From positions 1 through 41,119 of the forward strand of contig QMQO01000008.1 in the NCBI GenBank assembly GCA_003650545.1: 41,119 bases of DNA, read 5' to 3'. Positions 10,452-19,293 of this stretch are shown piece after piece. Each line of letters begins with the position of its first letter. The stretch's first letter is position 1. The stretch is from Candidatus Woesearchaeota archaeon. GTDB taxonomy: Archaea; Nanobdellota; Nanobdellia; Woesearchaeales; B72-G16. The notes beneath the pieces are model-generated. The model searched no databases and was not told the origin of the DNA. It saw only the letters and a program-made list of their open reading frames with translations. Both the position numbers and the translations under genes were made by a program.

Positions 10452-10694
10452 TTACATAAATACACTTGTAACTGCGCTTAGAACTGCAACTTTGGACGCT
10501 GGTTGCAGCTCAATCTTCTCGATATTAGATCTTACATCCATCTGATGTTTAAGAGTTTTTAACATCAGGTTAATCTCACGAAGGGCGCCATATAACTGTT
10601 GGAGCTCATTAGGATGAAGCTCGTCCGAACGTTTTTTTATTATACTTAGTATTCTATCGCGCCTATGCTCAAATATGTTAAATATTTCTTTCAT
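10452..10694 (-). CDS. Small helical protein, 80 aa, unknown function
   Basis: An 80-residue, highly charged and probably all-helical protein with heptad-like spacing (HPNELQQLYGALREINLMLKTLKHQ), ending in a short hydrophobic stretch (VAVLSAVTSVFM). Family not recognised. The start is well supported: AAGGTGA lies 5 nt before the ATG, and a TATA-like TATATATAA sits about 33 bp upstream on the same strand. It is a lone gene with non-coding DNA of about 200 bp on both sides. Confidence 0.6.
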   Translation of the reverse strand: MKEIFNIFEHRRDRILSIIKKRSDELHPNELQQLYGALREINLMLKTLKHQMDVRSNIEKIELQPASKVAVLSAVTSVFM

Positions 10695-10922
10695 TTTTTC
10701 ACCTTGAATAAGAGAGTAGTGTCAAATTATATATAGATAACCAATAGAAAGTACGACAGATACGACAACAAGGTAAAATCTAATTCTTGATAGTATCATG
10801 TCCAAATCAGAGAGGCGAGACTCTTTCTTTTAGAAATTTATATTTAGAAATGTATAAAACTATATAATTAATGCTGAAATGTCGATCCATGTAGAGTGAA
10901 GCTTTTCTCTGTGAGGAGGAGA

Positions 10923-11861
10923 CTAGATTTTTCTTATCTTTGCTACAAAAAATCCTCCTGTGTTATTGTCTTGCGGCCAAATCCTTAAACAATGTTTGAC
11001 TCCTTTATTATAACTCTCTCCTTCAAACCCCATTACAGCTGGACTGTGATTTATATTAAGTTTGATTTTCTCTATCCTAGCTTCTTGATGGTTATCTAAT
11101 AAATAAGATATAACTCCTTCATCTTCTTCTGGCTCTAATGAACATGTAGAATAGACAAGAGTCCCGCCTTTTTTTAGATTTTTGCAGAAAACTGTCTCTA
11201 GAATAGATTTCTGGTTTCTAGATAATCTTTTTATTAAAGCTGGATTCCACATACTAACTGTTTTTAGTGATTTTCTTATAGTACCTGTACCTGAACATGG
11301 AGCATCGACTAAAATCTTATTGAACTGTTGCTTAAAGCTGCGGGCATCCATTTGGGTAACTATTACATTTGTACAACCACATCGCTGAAGGTTAATACCA
11401 AGAGCTGCAAGACGTTTGCCTGTCAGGTCATTTGCAACTATGATGCCTCTGTTCTTCATTATAGCAGAGAGTTGTGTTGTCTTGCTTCCTGGTGCTGCAC
11501 AACAGTCTAAAACTATATCAGTTGGTTTTGGGTTAAGAACAACTGGAGGGATCATGCTAACTGCTTCTTGAACATAGATATAACCGAGAGAATGCTCGGC
11601 AGTGTTACCAATATCGCGTCTACCAGTTTCATGGGAAAAGTAAAATCCTTCCTTACACCAAGGTATCTGCTTTAGGTGCCAGTCTTTCATCCTTCCTTTT
11701 ATCCTATTGACACTAATTTTGATTGTGTTAATTCTTATCGATCTATCGAGGTAGCTTAAAGAATATTGTTTGAATTTTTCAAACTCTGTCAATTTGGAGT
11801 AACGTTCTATAAATGTGGGTTTAAACTCTAGTTCTGCTGCGTTAGGGTTGATTTTAGGCAT
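10923..11861 (-). CDS. NOL1/NOP2/Sun-family RNA (cytosine-5) methyltransferase
   Basis: 312 residues. Transfers a methyl group from S-adenosylmethionine to C5 of cytosine in rRNA or tRNA. Visible motifs: SAM-binding motif I CCAAPGSKTTQ, motif IV DAPCSGTG with Cys189, and motif VI YSTCSLEPEEDE with the catalytic Cys240. The pair of cysteines is diagnostic of the family. The C-terminal GGFFVAKIRK end is also typical. There is no added PUA or NusB domain, which fits the short archaeal forms. A TATA-like ATATATTAATATATG is centred about 27 bp before the ATG with no SD, suggesting a leaderless transcript. The target (tRNA or rRNA site) cannot be told from the sequence. Confidence 0.93.
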   Translation of the reverse strand: MPKINPNAAELEFKPTFIERYSKLTEFEKFKQYSLSYLDRSIRINTIKISVNRIKGRMKDWHLKQIPWCKEGFYFSHETGRRDIGNTAEHSLGYIYVQEAVSMIPPVVLNPKPTDIVLDCCAAPGSKTTQLSAIMKNRGIIVANDLTGKRLAALGINLQRCGCTNVIVTQMDARSFKQQFNKILVDAPCSGTGTIRKSLKTVSMWNPALIKRLSRNQKSILETVFCKNLKKGGTLVYSTCSLEPEEDEGVISYLLDNHQEARIEKIKLNINHSPAVMGFEGESYNKGVKHCLRIWPQDNNTGGFFVAKIRKI

Positions 11862-12226
11862 GCTACTATGGTTATTACATATATTAATATATGTTGTGGT
11901 TAATGAAATTAATAAAAGCTAGAAGCACTAACTATAACATTATATATAACATAGGAAAATATAACATAGAGAAAGATCTTAGCTAGATGATTATAAACAA
12001 AACTAGACACAATAATAAACAGGTTATAAAATTATAATAAATAAGTAAATAATTGAAAAATAAATAAAACAGGTAGATGATAGACAGAGTAACAGGAAAT
12101 TATTAATTTGCATTTTAAGGGTGAAGACTCTAAGTGTTACATCTTGGCAAACATTACAAATAATAATTTTTGATTTAAATAACCTTTAGAGTTATTTCTA
12201 AGAATTTAACAGTATTGCTTATTCCA
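11862..12226. other. Intergenic, AT-rich, no gene seen
   Basis: 365 bp between the RNA methyltransferase and Elp3, both on the minus strand. It holds the TATA region of the methyltransferase (about 11880-11895) and a small hairpin just after Elp3. The middle is simple AT-rich sequence with no convincing ORF or RNA. Confidence 0.6.
12177..12197 (-). terminator. Possible terminator hairpin after elp3
   Basis: AAATAAC (12177-12183) and GTTATTT (12191-12197) form a 7-bp stem with a 7-nt loop, about 30 nt after the Elp3 stop on the minus strand. It is AU-rich and therefore weak; archaeal termination relies more on U-tracts. Confidence 0.25.
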
Positions 12227-13894
12227 CTAAACTTTCTTGACCATATAAGGTCCCTGTTTTTTATACTTTTGTTTGCGATAATATTCCCGCACACCAACAC
12301 CAGAAATAATGACAATCTTATCCTTATCATGCAGCTTTGCAATTTTCTCTGCTAGCTTTAACAACCTCTTACCAAGACCACGGTGTTGAATATAGGCTTT
12401 CTTTCCAAGAGCAGCAGGTTCACCGTAAACATGTAACTCTCGTATTAATGCTGTTCCTTTAGTTATCTCTTTTCTTAACTGAACTGATGGGAAACGCATC
12501 CTGCAAAAGCCAAGCAAAGATTCGCCACTTATAGCTTCAATAAAAAATTCTCTACCATGGCTAGCTTCATATTCTATAGTATTATAGGTTATCTTTCCTA
12601 ATGTCTTTAAAGTTCTGCCAACCTCTCTACATCTGATGCAACTACATTTAATATTGCGAAGCTTCATTAACGAATGAATGTACTGACGGAGATTCGTCTT
12701 ATTAACACCTGCTACAATTTTATAACTTGGGATATCACGCTGCACTCGCATGATTCTGCAATATTTAGGAACAAATTTTTTGAAGTCTGCAATTAAAGAA
12801 GCAGCTTGTTTTGTTGTTAATGGTTTAAATTTGCCTTTCTTGTAAAGCTGATATAACTTTGTACCTTTTATTACTATACACGGATAAATTTTTAGCATAT
12901 CTGGACGATAGTCTGAGTCAGAAAAAAGCAGTTTCATTCCAGCCAAATCATAACTTCTATTCACAAATAAGCCAGGCATGTAATGAAAATTGAGTTTAAA
13001 CCCAAGATCTTTCAAGGTTCGGATAGAGTCTATATTATCTTGTACTGTGTGACCTCGTTTAATCTTTTTTAGAACCTCGTCATAGACAGATTGTATGCCT
13101 AGTTCAATGCGGGTACAACCTAGATTCAATAAAAAATTACCGTGCTCAAGTGTTCCGTAGTCTGCACGGGTTTCAATTGTTAAGCCGACACATTTCACAA
13201 CCGATGTTTCATTTAGTTTTTGTTCTCGCTTAAGAGATTTTTTATTTTTATTTTTTTCTTTCAGAGCTTTTTTATGGATGGACGCAACCCTTTCTTCTGA
13301 ACTTACTTTTCCCGGAAGTTCAAAAAATTGCTTGAATTTTTTTATATTAATAACACCGTTTTTAAAGAAGATTCTTGAGAAATCATTCATCGCTTTAAAA
13401 CAGTTTTTTATAAATTCTTGTTGGTAATTTCTAGGAAAGCTCGGAAATGTTCCCCCCATTATTATTAACTCAATTTTCTCAGGTAAGTGTCCTGTGACAA
13501 TGTATTGCTCCAATCTATTAAAGATTTGCAAGTAAGGATCAAATTTATTTCTTAAAGCACGCATTGTTGCTGGTTCATAACCAGTGTAAGATTTTGGGAT
13601 CCCTTTTTTAGTATAGCTAGGGCACATTATGCAGCTACCATGGGGACACTCGTATGGGGCTGACATAACTGCGATGATTGCGACTCCAGAAATTGTACGA
13701 GTTGGTTTTGTTAATAGTTGTTTTTTTAGTTTTGGTATATCTTTTTCAGAGGCATTAAGAAGGATCTCAACATCTGTTGGAGGATATTTCAGATTATATT
13801 TTTTACAAAGTTTTAACTTTAGTCTGTTGATTTTGTCTTTGCTGAGTTTTTTTGATTTTATTTCTTCTATCAGTTCATTGTAATAGGATTGCAT
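12227..13894 (-). CDS. elp3: Elp3, tRNA wobble-uridine carboxymethyl transferase (radical SAM/acetyltransferase)
   Basis: 555 residues, the usual archaeal length. Uses acetyl-CoA and a radical SAM centre to start cm5U modification at U34 of tRNA. The iron-sulphur ligands are visible as CPHGSCIMC (Cys83, Cys88, Cys91), followed by the family signature YTGYEPATMRAL and the radical-SAM core to about residue 390. A Cys knuckle (CSCIRCREVGR) leads into the C-terminal GNAT domain with the acetyl-CoA loop HRGLGKRLL and the tail GVREYYRKQKYKKQGPYM. A Lys-rich insert (about residues 210-225) is low in complexity. A TATA-like TTTATAAAG sits about 26 bp upstream, so the transcript is probably leaderless. 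A 16-bp palindrome lies immediately beyond that TATA box. Confidence 0.96.
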   Translation of the reverse strand: MQSYYNELIEEIKSKKLSKDKINRLKLKLCKKYNLKYPPTDVEILLNASEKDIPKLKKQLLTKPTRTISGVAIIAVMSAPYECPHGSCIMCPSYTKKGIPKSYTGYEPATMRALRNKFDPYLQIFNRLEQYIVTGHLPEKIELIIMGGTFPSFPRNYQQEFIKNCFKAMNDFSRIFFKNGVINIKKFKQFFELPGKVSSEERVASIHKKALKEKNKNKKSLKREQKLNETSVVKCVGLTIETRADYGTLEHGNFLLNLGCTRIELGIQSVYDEVLKKIKRGHTVQDNIDSIRTLKDLGFKLNFHYMPGLFVNRSYDLAGMKLLFSDSDYRPDMLKIYPCIVIKGTKLYQLYKKGKFKPLTTKQAASLIADFKKFVPKYCRIMRVQRDIPSYKIVAGVNKTNLRQYIHSLMKLRNIKCSCIRCREVGRTLKTLGKITYNTIEYEASHGREFFIEAISGESLLGFCRMRFPSVQLRKEITKGTALIRELHVYGEPAALGKKAYIQHRGLGKRLLKLAEKIAKLHDKDKIVIISGVGVREYYRKQKYKKQGPYMVKKV

Positions 13895-14232
13895 AATATA
13901 AAGAATAAAAGAAGATTTATAAAGTTATTCAAACTAGTTTGAAATATTTTTATTTTATTTATTTGTGTTTTTCTTCAAAGTACAATCTTGTGATTGGACA
14001 CAACATCTGATTGTTATTGATTCTATTTTGTTATAAGGATTTTAATGCTGAAGGAGTAGAGGAAAGATATTGAAAGGAATATTAAGAATATTTTTGAGAA
14101 GAAAATATTGAGCACTAATATTCAAATACATGTTCAAATATATTTTCTGTTTCCTAAAAAGATTAACGAGATCATTAAGTTACAATTTTTTAATCTCTGA
14201 TGACTTGTTATAGTCTCTGAGAATTAAATTTT
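13895..14232. other. Intergenic region with elp3 promoter; nothing else firm
   Basis: 338 bp. The left third is the elp3 promoter (TATA-like TTTATAAA at about 13916-13923 and a palindrome next to it). The remainder, downstream of the permease-methyltransferase gene, is AT-rich with no ORF. A TGATGA/CTGA pair near 14195-14220 resembles half of a C/D guide RNA, but the other half is missing. Confidence 0.5.
13928..13943. promoter_or_regulatory. Perfect 16-bp palindrome upstream of the elp3 TATA box
   Basis: TTCAAACTAGTTTGAA is a perfect inverted repeat with no spacer. On the elp3 (minus) strand it lies directly upstream of the TATA/BRE region, where archaeal activators or repressors commonly bind. 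Only one copy is seen in the window, so operator status is an inference. Confidence 0.4.
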
Positions 14233-16179
14233 TCATATCACAGGCACTTCGATGTGGCGTTTACCGATCTTGAAGCCATAGATATAAATGTATTGCCAGA
14301 ATAAGCCCCACTTACGCTCTACCTTGACTGCAAAACCTGCTTTTCTAAAAAAAGACGCGATCTTCTCGTCAGTCTCGAGCCACTCGACATTCCTGATTAG
14401 ATGGAAGAATCTATCATATTCGACAACAAAGATCTTACCACCTATTGGAAGACGTTTATACCAACCTTGCATAACAGCGTCTATATTCTGCACGGTGCTT
14501 AATGTTCCAACAGATACTACAGCGTCTATTTCAGGGATAACTGGGTGTACACGCTTGTGATGCTGCTCGTCATATAAAAACTTCACGTGTGTATGACCTT
14601 TTTTGGTAACTCGGTGATGTGCTATCTTTATCTGACCCATTGAGTGACTAGTTGCATAAACCTTACCACTTGGCAACACAGCTTTAGCTAGATGCAATGT
14701 GAGCGTTCCAACATTACAACCATATTCTAGTATCTTTTTTCCACGAATAGAACCAATCAAAGTGATTAGTTTTTTTCTCATTCCCCATGGAAATAAAACG
14801 TTTTCAAGCAGATAAGTTAAAAACGCAAGCCTGTCGCTAAATGCTCTTATAACACTGGGGTTATAATATACATTAACCAAAAGATAGATTGGCAAACAAA
14901 AACCGATCAAAGAGATTGTTACAAGGAAAACGAATAACGCGTGCTCTACAATTTTAACCCAGAGGAATATTAAAACAATATTTATCATTACAATCAAGAC
15001 AGGGATTATTTTTCCTAGAGGTGCTTTATAATGACGAGGATGATCTGGCATCTTATAGCGCAATATGGTTACAGATAAAATGACCAAAGAGTACATTGTA
15101 AGCTCTATAGGAACTAACATTTCAACCAATGTCCTTATCGAACCTATACCTAATATGACTATGCCACAAGTAAGAACAGCCATGAAGAGTATCGCCTTAT
15201 ACGGGGTTTTGTATTTCTGGTGTATGTTTGAAAATGTTCTTGGAAAAAGTTTATCGCGAGCAAGCGCTAGTACCAAGCGAGGAGAAGAAACTGCCTGGCT
15301 TGCTAGGCCACCTATTAATGCGACATATACTATTAATGAAAATATTATTAAAAGTAGACCAGAATAACCAATACTTGTTGCAACAGTTTTGAGAGGAGCT
15401 GCTGCCTCACCAAGGACCTTTGGGTGTATTACAGTTAAAAGAATAAAACTAAAAACTAACGAGAAGATAATGCTGATAACAGTACCCAATATAATCGCCT
15501 TTGGGATAACCTTTTCTGCATTTTCTGTTTCTTCTGCTAAAAAAGTTATGTCTTCCCAGCCAAAGAACATCTCTGAGATAAAAAATATTGTGACAAATAA
15601 TGTTCCAATAGAAAATACTGGGGGAAAGAAAGGAACTAGATTTCTTAGATTTACATGGAATGCTCCAGGTAAAATTATCATAAGGAGCGTGCCAAGCATT
15701 ATAAAAGAGAAGATATTAACTAGCCATGCGCTTTCCTTGACTCCTTTATAAACGATGCTATAAAACCCGATTATGAACATTATGCTTATAGCCATAACAA
15801 TCAAGTTCGCTGTAAGCGTCTCGAAAGGAATTATGTATTTGATTGCTGCAACTATCAATAACGAAGATGTTACTCCATAAGCTAAAATAGCAGTCCAGCC
15901 AATTATAAAACTTGGGAAGCGACCATAAGCTTGCTTACAATACTCGTATGTTCCACCAACCTTAGGAAACATGCTAACTAGTTCTGCAAAACACATCGAT
16001 ATATATATTGATAAAAAGCCAACAATACCTAAAGCTAATAGAGATGCACCCCAAGAAAGTCTGGCAGCTATAGGTGGCAGGAACAGCACCGAGCCTCCTA
16101 TAAGAGAGTTCAAAGTCATAAAGAGTACCATTCTAAAACTAAGTGCTCTCTTCAATTTTGGCTGTTGCTTTTCTTCCAT
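14233..16179 (-). CDS. APC-family amino-acid permease fused to a SAM-dependent methyltransferase
   Basis: 648 residues in one uninterrupted frame. Residues about 10-450 form an APC-superfamily transporter: N-terminal GGSVLFLPPIAARLSWGAS in the usual first-helix position, a WEDITFLAEETENAEKVIPKA loop typical of the family, and about 12 hydrophobic helices. Residues about 460-648 are a class I methyltransferase: motif I EYGCNVGT (Glu485 onward), a motif near DAVVSVGTLS, and a GGKIFVVEYDR strand. Typical APC permeases are about 450 residues and end after the helices, so this is a genuine fusion with the enzyme on the cytoplasmic side. The start overlaps the last 28 bp of the upstream ATPase gene, with AAGGTT before the ATG, so the two are probably translated together. 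Substrates of both halves are unknown. The methyltransferase may act on a lipid or on the imported compound. Confidence 0.88.
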   Translation of the reverse strand: MEEKQQPKLKRALSFRMVLFMTLNSLIGGSVLFLPPIAARLSWGASLLALGIVGFLSIYISMCFAELVSMFPKVGGTYEYCKQAYGRFPSFIIGWTAILAYGVTSSLLIVAAIKYIIPFETLTANLIVMAISIMFIIGFYSIVYKGVKESAWLVNIFSFIMLGTLLMIILPGAFHVNLRNLVPFFPPVFSIGTLFVTIFFISEMFFGWEDITFLAEETENAEKVIPKAIILGTVISIIFSLVFSFILLTVIHPKVLGEAAAPLKTVATSIGYSGLLLIIFSLIVYVALIGGLASQAVSSPRLVLALARDKLFPRTFSNIHQKYKTPYKAILFMAVLTCGIVILGIGSIRTLVEMLVPIELTMYSLVILSVTILRYKMPDHPRHYKAPLGKIIPVLIVMINIVLIFLWVKIVEHALFVFLVTISLIGFCLPIYLLVNVYYNPSVIRAFSDRLAFLTYLLENVLFPWGMRKKLITLIGSIRGKKILEYGCNVGTLTLHLAKAVLPSGKVYATSHSMGQIKIAHHRVTKKGHTHVKFLYDEQHHKRVHPVIPEIDAVVSVGTLSTVQNIDAVMQGWYKRLPIGGKIFVVEYDRFFHLIRNVEWLETDEKIASFFRKAGFAVKVERKWGLFWQYIYIYGFKIGKRHIEVPVI

Positions 16180-18806
16180 TTTAACCTTGCCATTAATCTA
16201 TAAAGTTCACCATAGATCAAAACTGTTGAGCTAAGCAATATAACTACAATCCAATCAAAAGCCTGAAGTTGGGTAGTTTTGAAAGCCACATTTAATGGTG
16301 TGTAGATAACGATTAACTGTAGAGTGATTGAGCTTGTGACAGCTAACAAAAGCCAATTGTTACGCTTTACCTTAAAGATAGTACTCTTTTCAGAGCGACA
16401 GTTAAATACATTAAACATTTGATAAAATACTAGTGTGCAGAAAGCTATTGTTGTTGCATAGACATAGTTTGTTCTCATGCCATAGTTAAACGCTATTAGT
16501 GTGCCAGCAGCCATTATTATACCAATAAAAAAGAGATCTAATCCACGACTTTTTGTAATTATTGGTTCTGACTTCTTGCTAGGCTTACGCTGCATTACAT
16601 CTTTTGAAATAGGATCAACTGATAATGAAATTGCAGGAGCACCATCTGTAACGATATTTATCCAAAGCAAATGTAAAGCTAAGAGTGGTAATAATGTTTT
16701 ACCTCCTGCTTTTAAAGTTAGTATTCCAATGAACATTGTGAGGACTTCGCCCGTATTTGAGCTTAGCAAGTACTTCAAGAACTTTTTTATATTATCATAG
16801 ATGCCGCGACCCTCTTCAATAGCATTAACTATGCTTGCAAAGTTGTCGTCTGTTAATATCATGTCACTCGCTTCTTTGGAAACGTCGGTTCCAGTAATGC
16901 CCATTGCAATACCAATATCAGCTCTCTTTAATGCTGGGGCATCATTGACACCATCTCCCGTCATAGCGACAACATGATTGTGTTTCTGAAATGCTGTAAC
17001 AATCTTTTGTTTATGCTCTGGATTGACTCTAGCATAAATACCAATTTCCTTAACATAGTCCTCCAGGTTTTTAATTTTGGCTAGATCTTGACCTGTCATT
17101 GCCTTTCCTTCTATGCCAAGTTCACGAGCAATTGCAATAGCTGTTGTTAAATGATCGCCTGTGATCATCACAACTTTAATACCCGCAGATTTGCATTTAG
17201 CAATAGCTTCTCTGACTTCTTGACGTGGAGGATCGATCATTGCTTGTAAGCCAACAAAAACTAGATTATCTTCTGTTTTTGGGCCATCCAAGTAACGGTA
17301 GGCAAATCCTAAAACGCGTAATGCCTTACATGCAAATTCTTCATTCTGCTTAATAATCTTTTTTTGATATTCAACAGTCATCTTCTGTTCTTTTCCATTG
17401 ATTAGAACTTTTGTGCAACGCTGCAGCAAGATATCAGGAGCACCTTTTGTAAGCATTAAACATTTTCCTTCATCATCGTGTATTGTTGACATCATTTTTC
17501 TTGAAGATTCAAAAGGAATCTCATCTATTCTTGGAAATGTTGTATTAAGAGTTTTTTGTGAATACTCTGCTTTTTGTGCAGAAATTATTAACGCAGCTTC
17601 TGTTGGATCACCTATGACTTTTTCATTTTCAATCTTAGCGTCATTACAAAGAGCGCCAATTCTTAAAAGTATGTCGTAATCTTTAGGGTCAGCCAGTTTG
17701 CCATTTATTAAGAATTCTCCTTCTGGCTTATAACCTGAACCAGTAACATCAATCACTTTGTTGTTAACAAATAATTTTTTGACTGTCATCTGATTGTGTG
17801 TCAAAGTACCTGTCTTATCTGCACAGATAACAGTTGTAGAACCTAGTGTCTCTACACTAGGCAGTTTTCTTATTAGTGCGTTTCTTTTTATCAATCTTCT
17901 TACGCCTAATGAGAGCGAAATAGTAACAACAGCCGGTAAACCTTCAGGAACGGCAGCAACTGCTAGGCCTATTGCGGCCAGAAACATTATCTTAATTGAA
18001 TTTCCTGAAAGAATCCCTGTAAAGAAAACAATTAAACAAATGCCAATGACTGCAATGCTCAATAATTTTCCGAGTTGTTTGAGTTTCTGTTGCAAAGGAG
18101 TTACGATTTCTTCTGTTTCTTGTATCATTGTTGCAATCTTGCCGATTTCGGATTTCATACCTGTAGCAGTTACAACAGCTAAACCTTTCCCACGCGTTAT
18201 AATAGTACTAGAGAATACCATGTTGCTTTGTTCTGCAATTGGTTTATTCTCAAGATAGCAAACATGTTTCTCGACAGGTGTGCTCTCACCGGTTAGGCTT
18301 GCTTCTTGTGTTTCTAGGTTAATTGCTCTAATTAAACGAGCATCTGCTGGAACCTTGTCTCCTTCTGCTAAAACGAGAATATCTCCAGGAACTACTTCTT
18401 TAGCATCTATTTTTTGTTCTTTACCATCTCTAATGACACGGGCTTTGAGGCTTGCTAATTTTTTTAATGCTTCAATAGATTTCTCTGCTTTATATTCTTG
18501 GAAAAAACCAAGCAAGGCATTTAAGATTAGGATGGCAAATATCACTGCGGCATCTATTATCTCTTCTCTGGAATGTTCTACTAATCCTATAATTATAGAG
18601 ACAAAAAATGCAAATATCAGAATGTAGATTATGAAACTTTTAAATTGTGAAAAGAAAATCTTAAGTTTTGATATTTTTTTCTCACGTATGATCTCGTTTA
18701 ACCCATACTTCTCTATTCTGATTGCAGCTTCCTCGCTAGTTAAACCATGCTTATTTGTTCCAAGTAATAGGAACACATCTCTTAGTGGTTTATCGTAGTA
18801 TGTCAT
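16152..18806 (-). CDS. P-type Ca2+-transporting ATPase (SERCA/PMR1-like, type II)
   Basis: 884 residues, full length. Uses ATP to export (or, for a few relatives, exchange) cations. Domains in order: N-terminal cation-ATPase domain; actuator loop with TGES; helix M4 with VPEGLPAV; phosphorylation site DKTGTLT (Asp330); nucleotide-binding domain; hinge MTGDGVNDAPALK; helices M5 and M6. Metal-site residues match calcium pumps: Glu in PEGLP (M4), Asn and Glu in SSNTGEV (M5), Asn and Asp in NIVTDG (M6). In M8 the position that is Glu in SERCA appears to be Gln (FYQMFN), which suggests one transported ion, as in PMR1-type pumps. Stop overlaps the permease-methyltransferase start. There is no SD, and a structured leader lies just upstream. 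Confidence 0.93.
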   Translation of the reverse strand: MTYYDKPLRDVFLLLGTNKHGLTSEEAAIRIEKYGLNEIIREKKISKLKIFFSQFKSFIIYILIFAFFVSIIIGLVEHSREEIIDAAVIFAILILNALLGFFQEYKAEKSIEALKKLASLKARVIRDGKEQKIDAKEVVPGDILVLAEGDKVPADARLIRAINLETQEASLTGESTPVEKHVCYLENKPIAEQSNMVFSSTIITRGKGLAVVTATGMKSEIGKIATMIQETEEIVTPLQQKLKQLGKLLSIAVIGICLIVFFTGILSGNSIKIMFLAAIGLAVAAVPEGLPAVVTISLSLGVRRLIKRNALIRKLPSVETLGSTTVICADKTGTLTHNQMTVKKLFVNNKVIDVTGSGYKPEGEFLINGKLADPKDYDILLRIGALCNDAKIENEKVIGDPTEAALIISAQKAEYSQKTLNTTFPRIDEIPFESSRKMMSTIHDDEGKCLMLTKGAPDILLQRCTKVLINGKEQKMTVEYQKKIIKQNEEFACKALRVLGFAYRYLDGPKTEDNLVFVGLQAMIDPPRQEVREAIAKCKSAGIKVVMITGDHLTTAIAIARELGIEGKAMTGQDLAKIKNLEDYVKEIGIYARVNPEHKQKIVTAFQKHNHVVAMTGDGVNDAPALKRADIGIAMGITGTDVSKEASDMILTDDNFASIVNAIEEGRGIYDNIKKFLKYLLSSNTGEVLTMFIGILTLKAGGKTLLPLLALHLLWINIVTDGAPAISLSVDPISKDVMQRKPSKKSEPIITKSRGLDLFFIGIIMAAGTLIAFNYGMRTNYVYATTIAFCTLVFYQMFNVFNCRSEKSTIFKVKRNNWLLLAVTSSITLQLIVIYTPLNVAFKTTQLQAFDWIVVILLSSTVLIYGELYRLMARLKWKKSNSQN

Positions 18807-18834
18807 TTTTTATCAGATAGGATAGCATTTATCA

Positions 18835-18913
18835 GGGAAGATAGACAGCAGAATTCCAGACAATTCTTGGGGGTCGAATTGAGAAAGAAGGTTACTGCTG
18901 TCCAACCCTTCCC
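18835..18913. ncRNA. Structured RNA candidate between the ATPase and the small regulator-like gene
   Basis: Three nested perfect stems: GGGAAG (18835-18840) with CTTCCC (18908-18913); GACAGCAG (18844-18851) with CTGCTGTC (18895-18902); CAATTC (18861-18866) with GAATTG (18876-18881). That is 20 bp of perfect pairing in 79 nt. On the minus strand it would be the leader of the ATPase gene; a TATA-like stretch near 18930-18940 would start transcription close to 18910. A TATA-like TTTTTTATC also fits the plus strand. No K-turn, ACA box or C/D boxes were found, so the class is unknown. Confidence 0.5.
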
Positions 18914-18930
18914 TTGAATGTAAGTTTTAA

Positions 18931-19266
18931 TCATAAAAGGAGCACCTCTTTTCTTTTGTAAGGAATATTCCATTTTGCAAATACTTCCTGCATCTCTTCA
19001 TCATTCCTAATTGGAATTATGAAACAGCCAGGAACTAGAAAATCTCCGCACATTTTCTTGACTAACCCTTTCTCGCGTTTTCTACCCTTCAAAAGATAGA
19101 CAAATCTTACTTTTTTTGACTTGGAGGATGTTTTTGTTAAGTCATAAGTATAGATAACATAATGCCTCGGGCTTTCGACTCTTTTCTGTTTTTTCATGAT
19201 AAATCGTTTAGGCGTAGCCAAAAGTTTTGAACAAAGAAAATCTGATAAATCAGATTTTATTTGCAT
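18931..19266 (-). CDS. Small basic protein of unknown function, possible local regulator
   Basis: The track gives 126 residues from an ATG at 19311. The first 15 residues look non-native, so I list the start at the internal ATG 19266 (111 aa); a third candidate is 19197 (88 aa). None has a clear SD. The body is basic and mixed helix/strand (PRHYVIYTYDLTK, KKVRFVYLLKGRKREKG, GCFIIPIRNDEEM). I do not recognise the family and see no standard helix-turn-helix. It is transcribed away from the MEMO-family gene, across a region with three near-identical palindromes, one of which overlaps its predicted transcription start. That layout is typical of a gene coding for, or controlled by, an autoregulatory DNA-binding protein. 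This is an inference from position. Confidence 0.55.
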   Translation of the reverse strand: MQIKSDLSDFLCSKLLATPKRFIMKKQKRVESPRHYVIYTYDLTKTSSKSKKVRFVYLLKGRKREKGLVKKMCGDFLVPGCFIIPIRNDEEMQEVFAKWNIPYKRKEVLLL

Positions 19267-19293
19267 TGCTAAATAAAAAAAGAAGTGCGATAT

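Noticed and set aside
14190-14222. C/D-box guide RNA (CTGATGA...CTGA)
   Set aside because: Only one C/D-like pair with a 13-nt gap; the partner C'/D' boxes and terminal stem are not seen.
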